A DNA stretch of 64,000 nt, taken from positions 1-64,000 of the forward strand of contig CAMZKN010000026.1 in the NCBI GenBank assembly GCA_947311315.1. The letters run 5' to 3'. The stretch is from an uncultured Desulfobulbaceae bacterium (GTDB lineage Bacteria; Desulfobacterota; Desulfobulbia; Desulfobulbales; Desulfocapsaceae). Below the pieces are notes generated by a model. The model worked only from the letters and a program-made list of their open reading frames with translations, was not told where the DNA came from and did not search any database. A program made the position numbers and the translations under genes. Below are positions 18,575-27,534 of this stretch, in pieces (position 1 is the stretch's first letter; every line of letters starts with the position of its first letter).

Positions 18575-19251
18575 TGGAAGTATCCTGGCAGCACAAGAAT
18601 AACAAAACAAAGCTCATACTGTTTTGTAACGGTTGGGGGATGGATTCAACCCCCTTTGAGCATCTTGTCAGCAATGAATATGATGTTTGTCTTTTGTATA
18701 ATTACAGCGTGTTACCTGAAACATTTGATATCGAGGCAATTACGGCGAATTATACTGAGGTAATTTTAATTGGCTGGTCCATGGGAGTATGGGCAGGGCA
18801 GAAATTATTTCAAAATAAGAGCCATTTATTTAGTCGGACTATCGCTATTAATGGAACACTCTGTCCCATAAGTGATGATTTTGGTATTCCTGTAATGGTC
18901 TACGATCGTACTTTAGCCGATTATGGTGAAGCTGCACGGCTAAAGTTTTATCGTCGAATGTGCCGGGAAAAAACCAACTTAAAAATATTTCTATCCAGGC
19001 AGCCTCAGCGTACACTTGACGATCAACAACAAGAATTGCTTGCTCTTAAAAAGATGGCGAATTGTCTACCTGCGAGTGAATCAATATATAAGGAAATTCT
19101 TATAGCTGATAGTGACTGGGTCATTCCTTCACAAAATCAGATAAACTTCTGGCAGGGTATGGCTGTGACTCAACTTTCCGGCTTTCATTATCTTTTCTCT
19201 TTATGGCAGAGTTGGGATCATTTACTTTGCTATTCTGACTACGCCCTATAG
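18574..19251 (+). CDS. bioG: Pimeloyl-ACP methyl ester esterase BioG (DUF452 family)
   Basis: This is an alpha/beta hydrolase of the DUF452/BioG family. BioG removes the methyl group from pimeloyl-ACP methyl ester, ending chain extension and freeing pimeloyl-ACP for BioF; it replaces E. coli BioH. The N-terminal FCNGWGMD and the nucleophile elbow GWSMGVW are characteristic. A C-terminal SGFHYLF gives the likely catalytic His. Position between bioF and bioC, with a one-base overlap with bioF, supports the role. Confidence 0.9.
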   Translation: MEVSWQHKNNKTKLILFCNGWGMDSTPFEHLVSNEYDVCLLYNYSVLPETFDIEAITANYTEVILIGWSMGVWAGQKLFQNKSHLFSRTIAINGTLCPISDDFGIPVMVYDRTLADYGEAARLKFYRRMCREKTNLKIFLSRQPQRTLDDQQQELLALKKMANCLPASESIYKEILIADSDWVIPSQNQINFWQGMAVTQLSGFHYLFSLWQSWDHLLCYSDYAL

Positions 19252-19300
19252 TCCCTTGTTTCTTTGAACCTTAGCGATTACATTTTTCCGGAATATTAAA

Positions 19301-20080
19301 TTGAAACCGTTCACGAATCAAAATCTCGACAAGCAACGTATTGCTGCATGCTTTGAAGCAAGTGCAGCCACTTACGCCAAGAGTGCTCGGGTTCAAAAAG
19401 AGATAAGTGTTCAGCTTATCGACTTTTTACGTCGATATGGTGATATGCATTTTTCCAGTGTGCTTGAGGTTGGATGCTGCACTGGTATTCTCACCGAACT
19501 GCTTTGTGACGCTGTCAGGATTGATACACTTTATCTCAATGATCTTGTGGATAAATTTTGCGTGGAAACGGGAAAGTTTACAGAGCATAAGGTTGATTGT
19601 TTAAAAACTTTACCAGGGGATATAGAGACAGTCGCTCTACCCGAAAATCTTGATCTGGTTATTTCATCGTCGACTTTTCAATGGATTGAGGATCTGGCAG
19701 GGTTGCTGCGTAATATTCATCGAAGTCTGAAATCTGGAGGATATGTCGCGTTTTCACTTTTTGGTCCTGGGACCATGGTTGAAATTGCGGAAATTACCGG
19801 TAATAGCTTGCGTTACCACACTAGTGAAGCACTTATTCAGATGGTTGGGGATGGTTTCGACATCGTTTGTAATCATACTGAAAAAAAACGTATTTACTTT
19901 AAAACAGTTAGGGGAGTTCTTCGTCATATACAGGAAACAGGCGTTGGTGGAACTGGTCGTCAGCAATGGACGAAGAAAAAGCTCAGGGAATTTGAGAGCA
20001 GGTATATGACGTCTTTTGGATCGACAAGAGGTGTTCCTGTCAGCTACGTATCGTCGTTTATTATTGCCAGAAAAAAGTGA
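19301..20080 (+). CDS. bioC: Malonyl-ACP O-methyltransferase BioC
   Basis: BioC is the SAM-dependent methyltransferase that caps malonyl-ACP so the fatty-acid machinery can extend it to pimeloyl-ACP methyl ester. The N-terminal RIAACFEASAATYAKSARVQ is the typical BioC lead. The SAM-binding motif I is VLEVGCCTGILTELL, and SSSTFQWIEDL matches the family's motif region. The start is a TTG with only a weak GGA upstream, suggesting low expression, which is common for bioC. It is followed 10 bases later by bioD. Confidence 0.92.
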   Translation: MKPFTNQNLDKQRIAACFEASAATYAKSARVQKEISVQLIDFLRRYGDMHFSSVLEVGCCTGILTELLCDAVRIDTLYLNDLVDKFCVETGKFTEHKVDCLKTLPGDIETVALPENLDLVISSSTFQWIEDLAGLLRNIHRSLKSGGYVAFSLFGPGTMVEIAEITGNSLRYHTSEALIQMVGDGFDIVCNHTEKKRIYFKTVRGVLRHIQETGVGGTGRQQWTKKKLREFESRYMTSFGSTRGVPVSYVSSFIIARKK

Positions 20081-20090
20081 GGTACACTTC

Positions 20091-20783
20091 GTGGCTCTTC
20101 GAAAGGTTTACTGTGTAACAGGTATTGATACTGATGTGGGTAAAACGGTGGTTGCCGGCCTGATTGCACGGTCTTTTATAAAAAATGATATAAATGTAAT
20201 TACCCAGAAAATGGTGCAGACAGGATGCAATGGCTTAAGTGAAGATATAATTTTTCACAGGCAACTTATGGGAATTGATCTGTTGCCTGAAGATGTTGAT
20301 GGTCTCACCTGCCCGTATCGTTTTTCAGTTCCCAGTTCACCACATCTTGCAGCAGCGCTTGAACAAAACGTGATTGACTGTGACCAGATCAAGGCAGCGA
20401 CTATGAAACTTTTGAGACAGTTCGAATGTGTCATACTTGAAGGAGTTGGAGGCCTGTCGGTACCACTTAACAATGATATGACAGTTCTTGATTATCTTGA
20501 GAAAGAACAGTATCCAATGGTTTTGGTTAGCAGTTCAAGGCTTGGTTCAATTAATCACACACTTAATGCTCTTGAACTTGCCAGAAAGAGAAACCTGGAG
20601 GTTGTCGCTATTGTATATAACCTTATCGGGGAAACAGATCCGCGAATTGTCAAGGATTCCAGAATCGTATTTCAAAGATTTTTAAAGAAATATGGTTTTC
20701 CAAGCAATATTATTGACTTACCTGAGATAAATGTATTAACCGTGGGAAATAACATTCCTGATTTTTTTAATGCACTACAATAA
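20091..20783 (+). CDS. bioD: Dethiobiotin synthetase BioD
   Basis: BioD is the ATP-dependent carboxylase that closes the ureido ring of DAPA to form dethiobiotin. The P-loop is GIDTDVGKTVVAGL, and EGVGGLSVPL is the second nucleotide/substrate motif. I use GTG at 20091 (VALRKVYCVTGID), just after GTGAGGT; the ORF-track start at 20016 lies within bioC. It is the last named enzyme of the biotin cluster, with a small Cys-rich ORF six bases later. Confidence 0.95.
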   Translation: MALRKVYCVTGIDTDVGKTVVAGLIARSFIKNDINVITQKMVQTGCNGLSEDIIFHRQLMGIDLLPEDVDGLTCPYRFSVPSSPHLAAALEQNVIDCDQIKAATMKLLRQFECVILEGVGGLSVPLNNDMTVLDYLEKEQYPMVLVSSSRLGSINHTLNALELARKRNLEVVAIVYNLIGETDPRIVKDSRIVFQRFLKKYGFPSNIIDLPEINVLTVGNNIPDFFNALQ

Positions 20784-20789
20784 AAAACG

Positions 20790-21002
20790 ATGAAAAAGAT
20801 AAAACAAATTTGCCTTACCTGTAAATATTATCGCTTAATTGAAAGTGATTCAGGCCTGTGTCGGGTTAATAAATCAAGCAAACCGAATTACCCGGAAACA
20901 AAAAATGAAGAGAGTTGTGGAAAGTGGAATGATTGCGGGCAACAATATTATATAAGAATAGGTTGGATCAAACGAAGAGCTTTGGCAGCGACTGAAGAGT
21001 AA
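20790..21002 (+). CDS. Small cysteine-rich protein of unknown function
   Basis: This 70-residue protein starts six bases after bioD. It has five cysteines arranged as CLTCKYYR (CxxC), then LCRVN, then CGKWNDCG. The spacing suggests a small zinc or iron-sulfur site. It has no signal peptide or membrane segment, and the C terminus is basic (IKRRALAATEE follows). I do not recognise a named family. Placement at the end of the bio operon suggests co-expression with biotin synthesis, but a functional link is only inference. Confidence 0.7.
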   Translation: MKKIKQICLTCKYYRLIESDSGLCRVNKSSKPNYPETKNEESCGKWNDCGQQYYIRIGWIKRRALAATEE

Positions 21003-21054
21003 AAACGAACAGAATGATGTTCTGGTTGATAATTGGCGACGTACTTTTTAATAA

Positions 21055-22146
21055 ATGAATTTCGGTTACTTGATGAAAAAACTATCCAAAAAAGTCGGAT
21101 ATATAATAAAATTTATTATCAGTTTAGCTTTTTTTTCAGTCTTGCTTACTTTTGTTAAAAGTAATGAACTGCTGGCTGTTTTTTCTAACATAAACTGGTT
21201 GTTTTTTTGCATTTCATTTTGCGTAACATTAATAATGGTTGTGGCAAGTTGTGCAAAATGGAAAATAATTCTCGATCTAAAAAGTGATAAACAGAGCTTC
21301 TGGGAGCTGTTTAAAATATATCTCGTCGGCTATTTTTTTTCTAATATACTCCCCTCAACAATTGGCGGTGATGTTGTTCGTTCTTATTATGCCGGAAAGA
21401 TAATCCAAAATCAGTCGTATTCAGCCGTAAGTGTTTTTGTCGAACGGTTCTCCGGAATTTTTTTCCTTTTTCTTCTTGTCTCAGTAGCTCCACTTTTCCA
21501 AAGAGAACTTTACGGCAGCGCGTCAGTATACATCCCTGCTTGTGCTGGTCTGCTTTTTGCCGGTATCGTTTTGTGGATATGGAAGGCTGAGAATCCATTC
21601 AAAGTTCCAAACAGTATTGCTCTCTTTATCTTTAAAGTGTTCCATGGGATTGCAGAGAAAACGAGGCTTGGTTTTTTATTGAAAGCTGTTCTGTCACTTG
21701 AAAAATTGTATAATACAATCATAAAAAAGCTTAATACATTAAGAGAAGAATTGCAGATTGCTGTTAACGCTGCAAAAACAGACAGAGTCTTTTTGTTCAG
21801 GCTCATTTTTTTAACGGTACTCTTTTATTTGCTGACTTGGGTTAATGTCTATACAGCGTTCAGAACGTTTAACATAGAAGTGGGTTTTGTTTCGATTTGT
21901 GCCATTGTCCCGGCTGTTATGCTTGTTGCCCATGTACCGGTCACATTGCTTGGCAATCTTGGGTATTTTGAATCTGTTTTTGTTTTTTATTTTCTACTTG
22001 TGGGAGTTGATGGCGCGGAATCGCTGGCGATGGGCTTGATGCTTCGTTTGAAGATGCTTACCATGGGCGTTGTTGGCTATATTGCATATTTATTGTATAA
22101 ACAAAAACATCAGTTGAACATCACCATGGATTCCTCAGAAGACTGA
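21055..22146 (+). CDS. Flippase-like integral membrane protein (UPF0104/lysylphosphatidylglycerol synthase TM family)
   Basis: This is a 363-residue polytopic membrane protein with about eight hydrophobic segments. The motif NILPSTIGGDVVRSYYAG is the hallmark of the UPF0104/AglD-like family, which includes the membrane domain of lysylphosphatidylglycerol synthase and proteins linked to polyprenol-linked sugar metabolism. The cytoplasmic lysyltransferase domain is absent, so it should not aminoacylate lipids. It leads a block of glycosyltransferases, consistent with a role in moving or processing lipid-linked glycans. Confidence 0.82.
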   Translation: MNFGYLMKKLSKKVGYIIKFIISLAFFSVLLTFVKSNELLAVFSNINWLFFCISFCVTLIMVVASCAKWKIILDLKSDKQSFWELFKIYLVGYFFSNILPSTIGGDVVRSYYAGKIIQNQSYSAVSVFVERFSGIFFLFLLVSVAPLFQRELYGSASVYIPACAGLLFAGIVLWIWKAENPFKVPNSIALFIFKVFHGIAEKTRLGFLLKAVLSLEKLYNTIIKKLNTLREELQIAVNAAKTDRVFLFRLIFLTVLFYLLTWVNVYTAFRTFNIEVGFVSICAIVPAVMLVAHVPVTLLGNLGYFESVFVFYFLLVGVDGAESLAMGLMLRLKMLTMGVVGYIAYLLYKQKHQLNITMDSSED

Positions 22147-22227
22147 CTGTTTGTATAATTATTCAAACTCTGGTGACGTTTCTGGTCCGCTGGGCCTTTT
22201 GAAAAAACATTAAATGGAGATCCTATC

Positions 22228-23211
22228 TTGTTACTTTCAGTTGTTATACCCCTTTTAAATGAGGAGGAAAATATTCCTCTGCTCTATGAAGAACTGAATG
22301 AAGTGCTTCCTGAGCTTGGCTGTGAGTATGAAATATTGTTTATTGACGATGGAAGCAAGGATAAAAGTTTACGTTTACTGCGGGAAATTCAGGAAAAAGA
22401 CAGCCATGTCGTTGTTGTCAGTTTCAGGAAAAATTTTGGACAAACGGCTGCAATGGCCGCCGGGTTTGATTATGCGGAAGGCGATATTATTATCACCATG
22501 GATGCAGATCTACAAAATGATCCCCACGACATACCAAATCTTTTAAAAGAGATTGAAGCAGGCAACGACGTGGTAACAGGTTGGCGCTTTGATAGAAAAG
22601 ATGCCTTTATCAATCGCAGGTTGCCATCCATTATTGCAAATAAAATTATCTCCAAAACTACGGGTGTAAATCTTCATGATTACGGCTGTACTTTAAAAGC
22701 GTTTAGGAAAGAGGTTATTAAAAACGTGAAACTCTACGGTGAAATGCACCGTTTTATTCCTGCCATTGCAAGTGGTATGGGTATTGATTTTACCGAGGTA
22801 AAGGTGAACCATCGCCCGCGCAGATTTGGTACGTCAAAGTATGGTATTTCCCGGACGCTTCGGGTCATTCTCGATTTAATGACGGTTAAATTTCTTTTAA
22901 GTTATGCGACACGACCTATTCAGGTTTTTGGTATGATGGGTTTTGTATCCGGTGGAATTGGCTTTCTTATCGCTCTGATTATGACGTTTCAACGGCAGTT
23001 TTTTGGAGTGCCTTTATCTGACAGACCCTTGTTATTTTTAGCGGTATTACTGATATTTATTGGAATACAGTTTATCTCACTTGGGTTGATAGCGGAACTT
23101 CAGGCCAGAACATATCATGAGTCCCAGAGCAAACCGGTCTATTATGTGAAAACTGTGCATCGATCCAGGCAAGAAGGTGGTACGGGTAAGGAAAGAGATG
23201 ACAACCAGTGA
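22228..23211 (+). CDS. Family 2 glycosyltransferase, polyprenyl-phosphate sugar synthase type (GtrB/ArnC/DPM1-like)
   Basis: This GT-A enzyme probably transfers a sugar from a nucleotide donor to polyprenyl phosphate. The catalytic domain spans residues 1-225 (VVIPLLNEEENIP, LFIDDGSKD, the donor-binding DADLQNDP). Two C-terminal transmembrane segments (about 230-300) give the GtrB/ArnC topology. The start is TTG, supported by TGGAGA seven bases upstream. The stop overlaps the next glycosyltransferase start by 14 bases. The exact sugar cannot be told. Confidence 0.85.
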   Translation: MLLSVVIPLLNEEENIPLLYEELNEVLPELGCEYEILFIDDGSKDKSLRLLREIQEKDSHVVVVSFRKNFGQTAAMAAGFDYAEGDIIITMDADLQNDPHDIPNLLKEIEAGNDVVTGWRFDRKDAFINRRLPSIIANKIISKTTGVNLHDYGCTLKAFRKEVIKNVKLYGEMHRFIPAIASGMGIDFTEVKVNHRPRRFGTSKYGISRTLRVILDLMTVKFLLSYATRPIQVFGMMGFVSGGIGFLIALIMTFQRQFFGVPLSDRPLLFLAVLLIFIGIQFISLGLIAELQARTYHESQSKPVYYVKTVHRSRQEGGTGKERDDNQ

Positions 23212-24247
23212 GTCGTTGATTGAAATCATCATTCCGAACTGGAATGGAGAGGCTTTACTTGTTGACTGTCTTCATTCTCTTCAAAAACAAACAGTTAAAT
23301 GTTTTAGCGTAACAGTTGTTGACAATGGCTCAGAGGATAATTCTCTGGAAATGGTACACAATACCTTTCCGGAAGTAAAAATACTCACCTTTGATCATAA
23401 CACTGGTTTTAGTGTTGCTGTCAATTATGGTATTGAAGAAAGCAGTGCCCCCTGGTTGTTGCTTTTGAACAACGACATGGAGATTGCCGAAGATTGTCTG
23501 GAAAAACTTCTGGATGCAACTCAACAATACGACGAATATGATTTTTTTGCCTTGAAAATGATGAATTTTCATAGGCGCTTGTATATCGATGGGGCAGGGG
23601 ATGCGGTTTTAAGAGGTGGAGTGGGCTATCGACTGGGCACCATGGAGCATGACAGTCCATACTATACCGAAGACCGTGATTGTTTTGGAGCATGCGCTGG
23701 GGCTGCACTGTATAAAAGAGAATTTTTCCAAAAAATCGGGACTTTTGACCCCGATTTTTTTGCCTATCTTGAAGATGTTGATTTAAATATGCGGGCCAAT
23801 CGTGTTGGACTGCGTTGTCGTTTTATAGCCTCGGCAATTGTTTATCATATAGGCAGTGCTTCTTCCGGTTCTAAAATCAACGCCTTTACCGTTCGATTAT
23901 CTACAAGAAATAATATCTATGTCCTGTTAAAAAATTATTCATTGTCACTTTTCCTGCGTTTTTTACCTGCAATTATTGTTTACCAGTTTATGTGGATGGC
24001 ATTCTGTTTTAAGAAGGGTATGGTATTACCCTATATTACCGGCCTTTTTCAAGCAGTGTGCTCTTCGTTGCCCCAACTCAAGAAAAAGCGACATTTGTTA
24101 CAAAAGGAAAAATGTATTCAACAGAAAACTTTCGCATCAAAAATTAATATTTCAGAGTGCGAAGCTGTGACATCGATAATGAACAGAAGAGCCGCATCCG
24201 GCAAAAGTAATATTTTCTTTACTTGTTATATGCGGATATTTCTTTAA
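23198..24247 (+). CDS. Family 2 glycosyltransferase (WbbL/rhamnosyltransferase-like)
   Basis: The GT-A fold begins at IIIPNWNGEALLVDCL, followed by VVDNGSEDNS, LLNNDMEIAED (the DxD-like region) and the C-terminal catalytic segment DPDFFAYLEDVDLNMRANR, which is typical of the WbbL-like group often annotated as rhamnosyltransferases. A hydrophobic stretch near residues 255-275 may anchor it to the membrane. The start at 23198 follows AAGGAAAGAG and overlaps the previous gene; the ORF-track start at 23177 lacks support. Confidence 0.83.
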   Translation: MTTSESLIEIIIPNWNGEALLVDCLHSLQKQTVKCFSVTVVDNGSEDNSLEMVHNTFPEVKILTFDHNTGFSVAVNYGIEESSAPWLLLLNNDMEIAEDCLEKLLDATQQYDEYDFFALKMMNFHRRLYIDGAGDAVLRGGVGYRLGTMEHDSPYYTEDRDCFGACAGAALYKREFFQKIGTFDPDFFAYLEDVDLNMRANRVGLRCRFIASAIVYHIGSASSGSKINAFTVRLSTRNNIYVLLKNYSLSLFLRFLPAIIVYQFMWMAFCFKKGMVLPYITGLFQAVCSSLPQLKKKRHLLQKEKCIQQKTFASKINISECEAVTSIMNRRAASGKSNIFFTCYMRIFL

Positions 24248-24277
24248 TCCATTGAATATTCTTATTCTACGGTAAAT

Positions 24278-25090
24278 ATGTCTTTTCCTGTCCACGTAAT
24301 AATAGTGACACATAACTCTGCCGATGTATTGCATACCTGTCTTAAACATCTTGAAATTCAAACACATCCCGTAGATAATATTGTTATTGTTGATAGTGGA
24401 TCAAAGGATCTGAACTATCTTGATTCGGCGCGAAAGAAAAAAAGTGTAAAGGTCATTGAAGCCCGGAACATAGGGTATTCCCGTGCAAATAATATTGGTT
24501 ATAACACACTTGAGAAGAGAGATGGACTCATAGTTTTTATGAACCCTGATACCTTTCTGCCACCAGGTTATATTGGTTGTGCTCTACAACTTATAGAGAA
24601 AAACAGCGGGGCAGCAATAGTTTCCGGGAAACTAATGGGATATGAGCACGTAAGTGGAGTTGCTACCGGTAAACTTGATTCAACCGGGATCTACAGAAAA
24701 TGGTACGGTCGCTGGTACGATAGAGGACAGGGAGAAACTGATCGCGGCCAATATGACCGGAAATGCACTCCTCCTGCGATCTGTGGCGCTTTGATGTGTT
24801 GCAATGGCAAGGCTCTTCAGGCCTGTGAAGAAGTTTTTGATTCGGATTTTTTTCTGTATAAAGAAGATATTGAATTGAGTTTAAGGCTTAGAAAAATGGG
24901 TTGGTCTCTTCTCTATGACCCACGCTTAACTGCCTATCACTGTCGTGGTTGGAACAGCAGAAAAAATATGCCACGTGCACTGCGTATTGTCGCAGCCGAA
25001 AGCGAGGTACTTTTGTATAAAAAACATCCATCGCCTTTTATTCTGTGGGCATTTTTGAAATTGATGGCAGTAAAACTGACGCGTTTGTAA
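24278..25090 (+). CDS. Family 2 glycosyltransferase
   Basis: This 270-residue GT-A enzyme begins VHVIIVTHNSADVLHTCL and continues with IVDSGSKD, MNPDTFLPPG and DFFLYKEDIELSLRLRKMGW, the acceptor/catalytic segment shared with WbbL-like enzymes. No membrane segment is evident. It lies 30 bases after the previous glycosyltransferase and ends just before the next one starts, so the four transferases probably form one transcript that builds a surface glycan. Donor and acceptor are unknown. Confidence 0.82.
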   Translation: MSFPVHVIIVTHNSADVLHTCLKHLEIQTHPVDNIVIVDSGSKDLNYLDSARKKKSVKVIEARNIGYSRANNIGYNTLEKRDGLIVFMNPDTFLPPGYIGCALQLIEKNSGAAIVSGKLMGYEHVSGVATGKLDSTGIYRKWYGRWYDRGQGETDRGQYDRKCTPPAICGALMCCNGKALQACEEVFDSDFFLYKEDIELSLRLRKMGWSLLYDPRLTAYHCRGWNSRKNMPRALRIVAAESEVLLYKKHPSPFILWAFLKLMAVKLTRL

Positions 25091-25104
25091 ATCACTTTGA
25101 AAAA

Positions 25105-26049
25105 ATGATGTCTATTAATCTCACTGAAATAAAAATAACTGTGATTATTCCTGTTCTCAACGGGGCTGCAACTCTTGGTGAATTATTTGCGGCTCTAAAC
25201 AGACAAACAGTTCAACCGGATGAAATTCTTGTCGGAGATTCCTCATCGACTGATGAAAGTGTACGTATTTGCAAAGATAATGGTGCCAGAGTGCTTTCGT
25301 ATGCAAGGGAAAACTTTGATCATGGTGGTACCAGATCCGCATTGGTGCAGGAAGCATCCGGGGATATTGTTGTGTTTTTTACTCAGGACGCCATACCAGT
25401 CACCAGAGACGCACTGGAAAATCTTCTGCGCGCTTTATTGGCAGATGAAAAGACTTCCTGTGCCTATGGACGACAATTACCCCAAAACAATGCGACCCCC
25501 ATTGCGTCTCACTTGAGATTATTTAATTATCCTGCTGTTTCCTACGTGCGGTCTTTTAAAGATAAAAATAAATATGGTTTGAAAACCATATTTATTTCAA
25601 ATTCTTTTGCTGCCTATAAAAAAGATTTACTGCAGAAAGTAGGTGTTTTTAAGAACGGTTTGATTTTTGGTGAGGATACCTGTACCCTTGGAAAACTTTT
25701 GCTGGACGGTTATACGGTTGCGTATGTAGCTAATGCTGCTGTATATCACAGTCATAACTATTCCCTTCCTGAAGAATTTCGCAGATCATTTGACATTGGT
25801 GTCCTGCACAGTTCAGAACAGTGGCTCATCGACACGTATGGTTCAGCTGAAGGCGTTGGAGCTAAATATGTACGCTCGGTTTTCACGATGTTGTATAAAG
25901 AAAGAAAGTTCTTTCAAATGATAGATTGTCTTCTGCGGAATACACTGAAGATGGTCGGCTATAAACTTGGAAGATCTTTTACAAAAATACCTGCAACCAT
26001 CCGTCCTTATTTGAGCATGCATACGGTGTGGTGGGCAAATAATAAATGA
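25105..26049 (+). CDS. Family 2 glycosyltransferase
   Basis: The GT-A fold begins TVIIPVLNGAATLGELF, with VGDSSSTDES, ENFDHGGTRS and FFTQDAIPVT. The DHGGTR motif is common in bacterial rhamnosyltransferase-like enzymes. I choose the Met pair at 25105/25108 as start; the ORF-track start at 25045 lies within the previous gene. The C-terminal 80 residues are basic and partly hydrophobic. It is followed 63 bases later by the initiating transferase gene. Confidence 0.82.
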   Translation: MMSINLTEIKITVIIPVLNGAATLGELFAALNRQTVQPDEILVGDSSSTDESVRICKDNGARVLSYARENFDHGGTRSALVQEASGDIVVFFTQDAIPVTRDALENLLRALLADEKTSCAYGRQLPQNNATPIASHLRLFNYPAVSYVRSFKDKNKYGLKTIFISNSFAAYKKDLLQKVGVFKNGLIFGEDTCTLGKLLLDGYTVAYVANAAVYHSHNYSLPEEFRRSFDIGVLHSSEQWLIDTYGSAEGVGAKYVRSVFTMLYKERKFFQMIDCLLRNTLKMVGYKLGRSFTKIPATIRPYLSMHTVWWANNK

Positions 26050-26112
26050 TTATCAATAGATTGTGCCCTCTGGTTAGAGAGTACCTTTTACTGAAAAACA
26101 CACTATATAAAT

Positions 26113-27522
26113 ATGTTATCTGTAAACCTTAGAGAGCAGAGCTCTCTAATTGCCAGGTTTTTGCATCTGTTCGATTGTCTTTTTGTTGTTGGCTATCTCT
26201 GGTTACTTGTCGTCTGGTACAGGGTGCCCTGGAGCACATATTATTCACGCCTGGTCATTATCTCTTTTGTTCTCTGCTTTATCAGTTTTCAATCATTTCA
26301 GCTCTACCGTTCCTGGAGGGGCTGGAAATATTTTCTTGAGCTTATTGTTGTGCTCAAGGCATGGGGCGCCGTCATTGGCCTGGTGTTATTTTATTTTTTC
26401 ATTTTTAAAATTTCCATTGCCTATTCACGGGTTGTAATTCTTGTCTGGTCACTTTCTACACCGTTTATTCTATTTTTTATTCATGTCGTTGCCAGAAAAG
26501 TTCTTCGATTTGTAAGATCAAATGGTAAAAATGTGAGACGTGCCGTGGTAGTTGGTGCAGGTGAGCTTGGGGTAAATCTTGTCAAGGAAGTTGAAAGTAT
26601 GCCATGGGCCGGAATCGAGGTCCTTGGCTTTTTCGATGACAAGATAGACGAACATGAAACAACGGAGGTGTACGGTAAACCTATTCTTGGTAATATCGAC
26701 TCTATTACAGAATACCTGGATCAACATAATATCGATTACGTGTATATTGCACTTCCCATGCGAGCTGAAAAGAAAATTTTTAAAATTCTCAGGGAATGTA
26801 GATCGCTTGGAGCACGAATTTTCCTGGTTCCTGATCTCTATGTCTATGGACTCCACCATGCAGAGATTCAATCCCTTGGAGAGATGCTTATTCTTAACTT
26901 TAATCCGCATACCGAGTGGAAACGAAGTTTTGATATTATTTTTTCGATCACCGTTCTTATTGCAACTTTACCTGTCACTTTTTTGGTTGGCCTCCTGGTA
27001 AAACTCAGCGACGGCGGACCTGTCTTTTATCGTCATAAAAGAATTACTGCTGCAGGTAAGAGTTTTAATTGTCTGAAGTTTCGAACAATGCGAGTTGGTG
27101 CAGACATGGAATTAAAAGAGCTACTGGCTGCTGACGAGTCACTTAAAGAGGAGTGGGATCATTCGTATAAACTGAAAAATGATCCAAGAATCACACGAAT
27201 CGGAAGAATACTGAGAAAAACAAGTTTAGATGAATTCCCGCAATTTATTAATGTTATTCGGGGAGATATGAGCGTGGTTGGCGCAAGACCAATAGTTGGC
27301 AATGAACTTAACGAATTTTACAAGGAAAGCGCTGGAAGGTATTGTTCGATGAAACCAGGCATCACTGGACCCTGGCAGGTAGGAAGACGTTCCGATGTAA
27401 ATGAATATGAAGAGAGGGTGCGTATGGATGACTGGTATATACTCAATTATTCGCTGTGGAACGATATCAAAATAATAGCAAAAACTGTGTACTGTGTATT
27501 TAAGGGAAAAGGTGCGTATTAG
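26113..27522 (+). CDS. Polyprenyl glycosylphosphotransferase (WbaP/WcaJ type)
   Basis: This membrane enzyme transfers a sugar-1-phosphate to undecaprenyl phosphate and so starts a repeat unit of exopolysaccharide or O-antigen. It has four to five N-terminal transmembrane segments (residues 15-130), a nucleotide-binding-like middle domain (VVVGAGELGVNL), another membrane segment near 275, and the C-terminal transferase core with KLSDGGPVFYRHKRI, FNCLKFRTM, TSLDEFPQFINVIRGDMSVVGARP and KPGITGPWQV. At 469 residues it has the usual length. It completes the glycan block 21.0-27.5 kb. Confidence 0.93.
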   Translation: MLSVNLREQSSLIARFLHLFDCLFVVGYLWLLVVWYRVPWSTYYSRLVIISFVLCFISFQSFQLYRSWRGWKYFLELIVVLKAWGAVIGLVLFYFFIFKISIAYSRVVILVWSLSTPFILFFIHVVARKVLRFVRSNGKNVRRAVVVGAGELGVNLVKEVESMPWAGIEVLGFFDDKIDEHETTEVYGKPILGNIDSITEYLDQHNIDYVYIALPMRAEKKIFKILRECRSLGARIFLVPDLYVYGLHHAEIQSLGEMLILNFNPHTEWKRSFDIIFSITVLIATLPVTFLVGLLVKLSDGGPVFYRHKRITAAGKSFNCLKFRTMRVGADMELKELLAADESLKEEWDHSYKLKNDPRITRIGRILRKTSLDEFPQFINVIRGDMSVVGARPIVGNELNEFYKESAGRYCSMKPGITGPWQVGRRSDVNEYEERVRMDDWYILNYSLWNDIKIIAKTVYCVFKGKGAY

Positions 27523-27534
27523 TCAGGAGGAATA

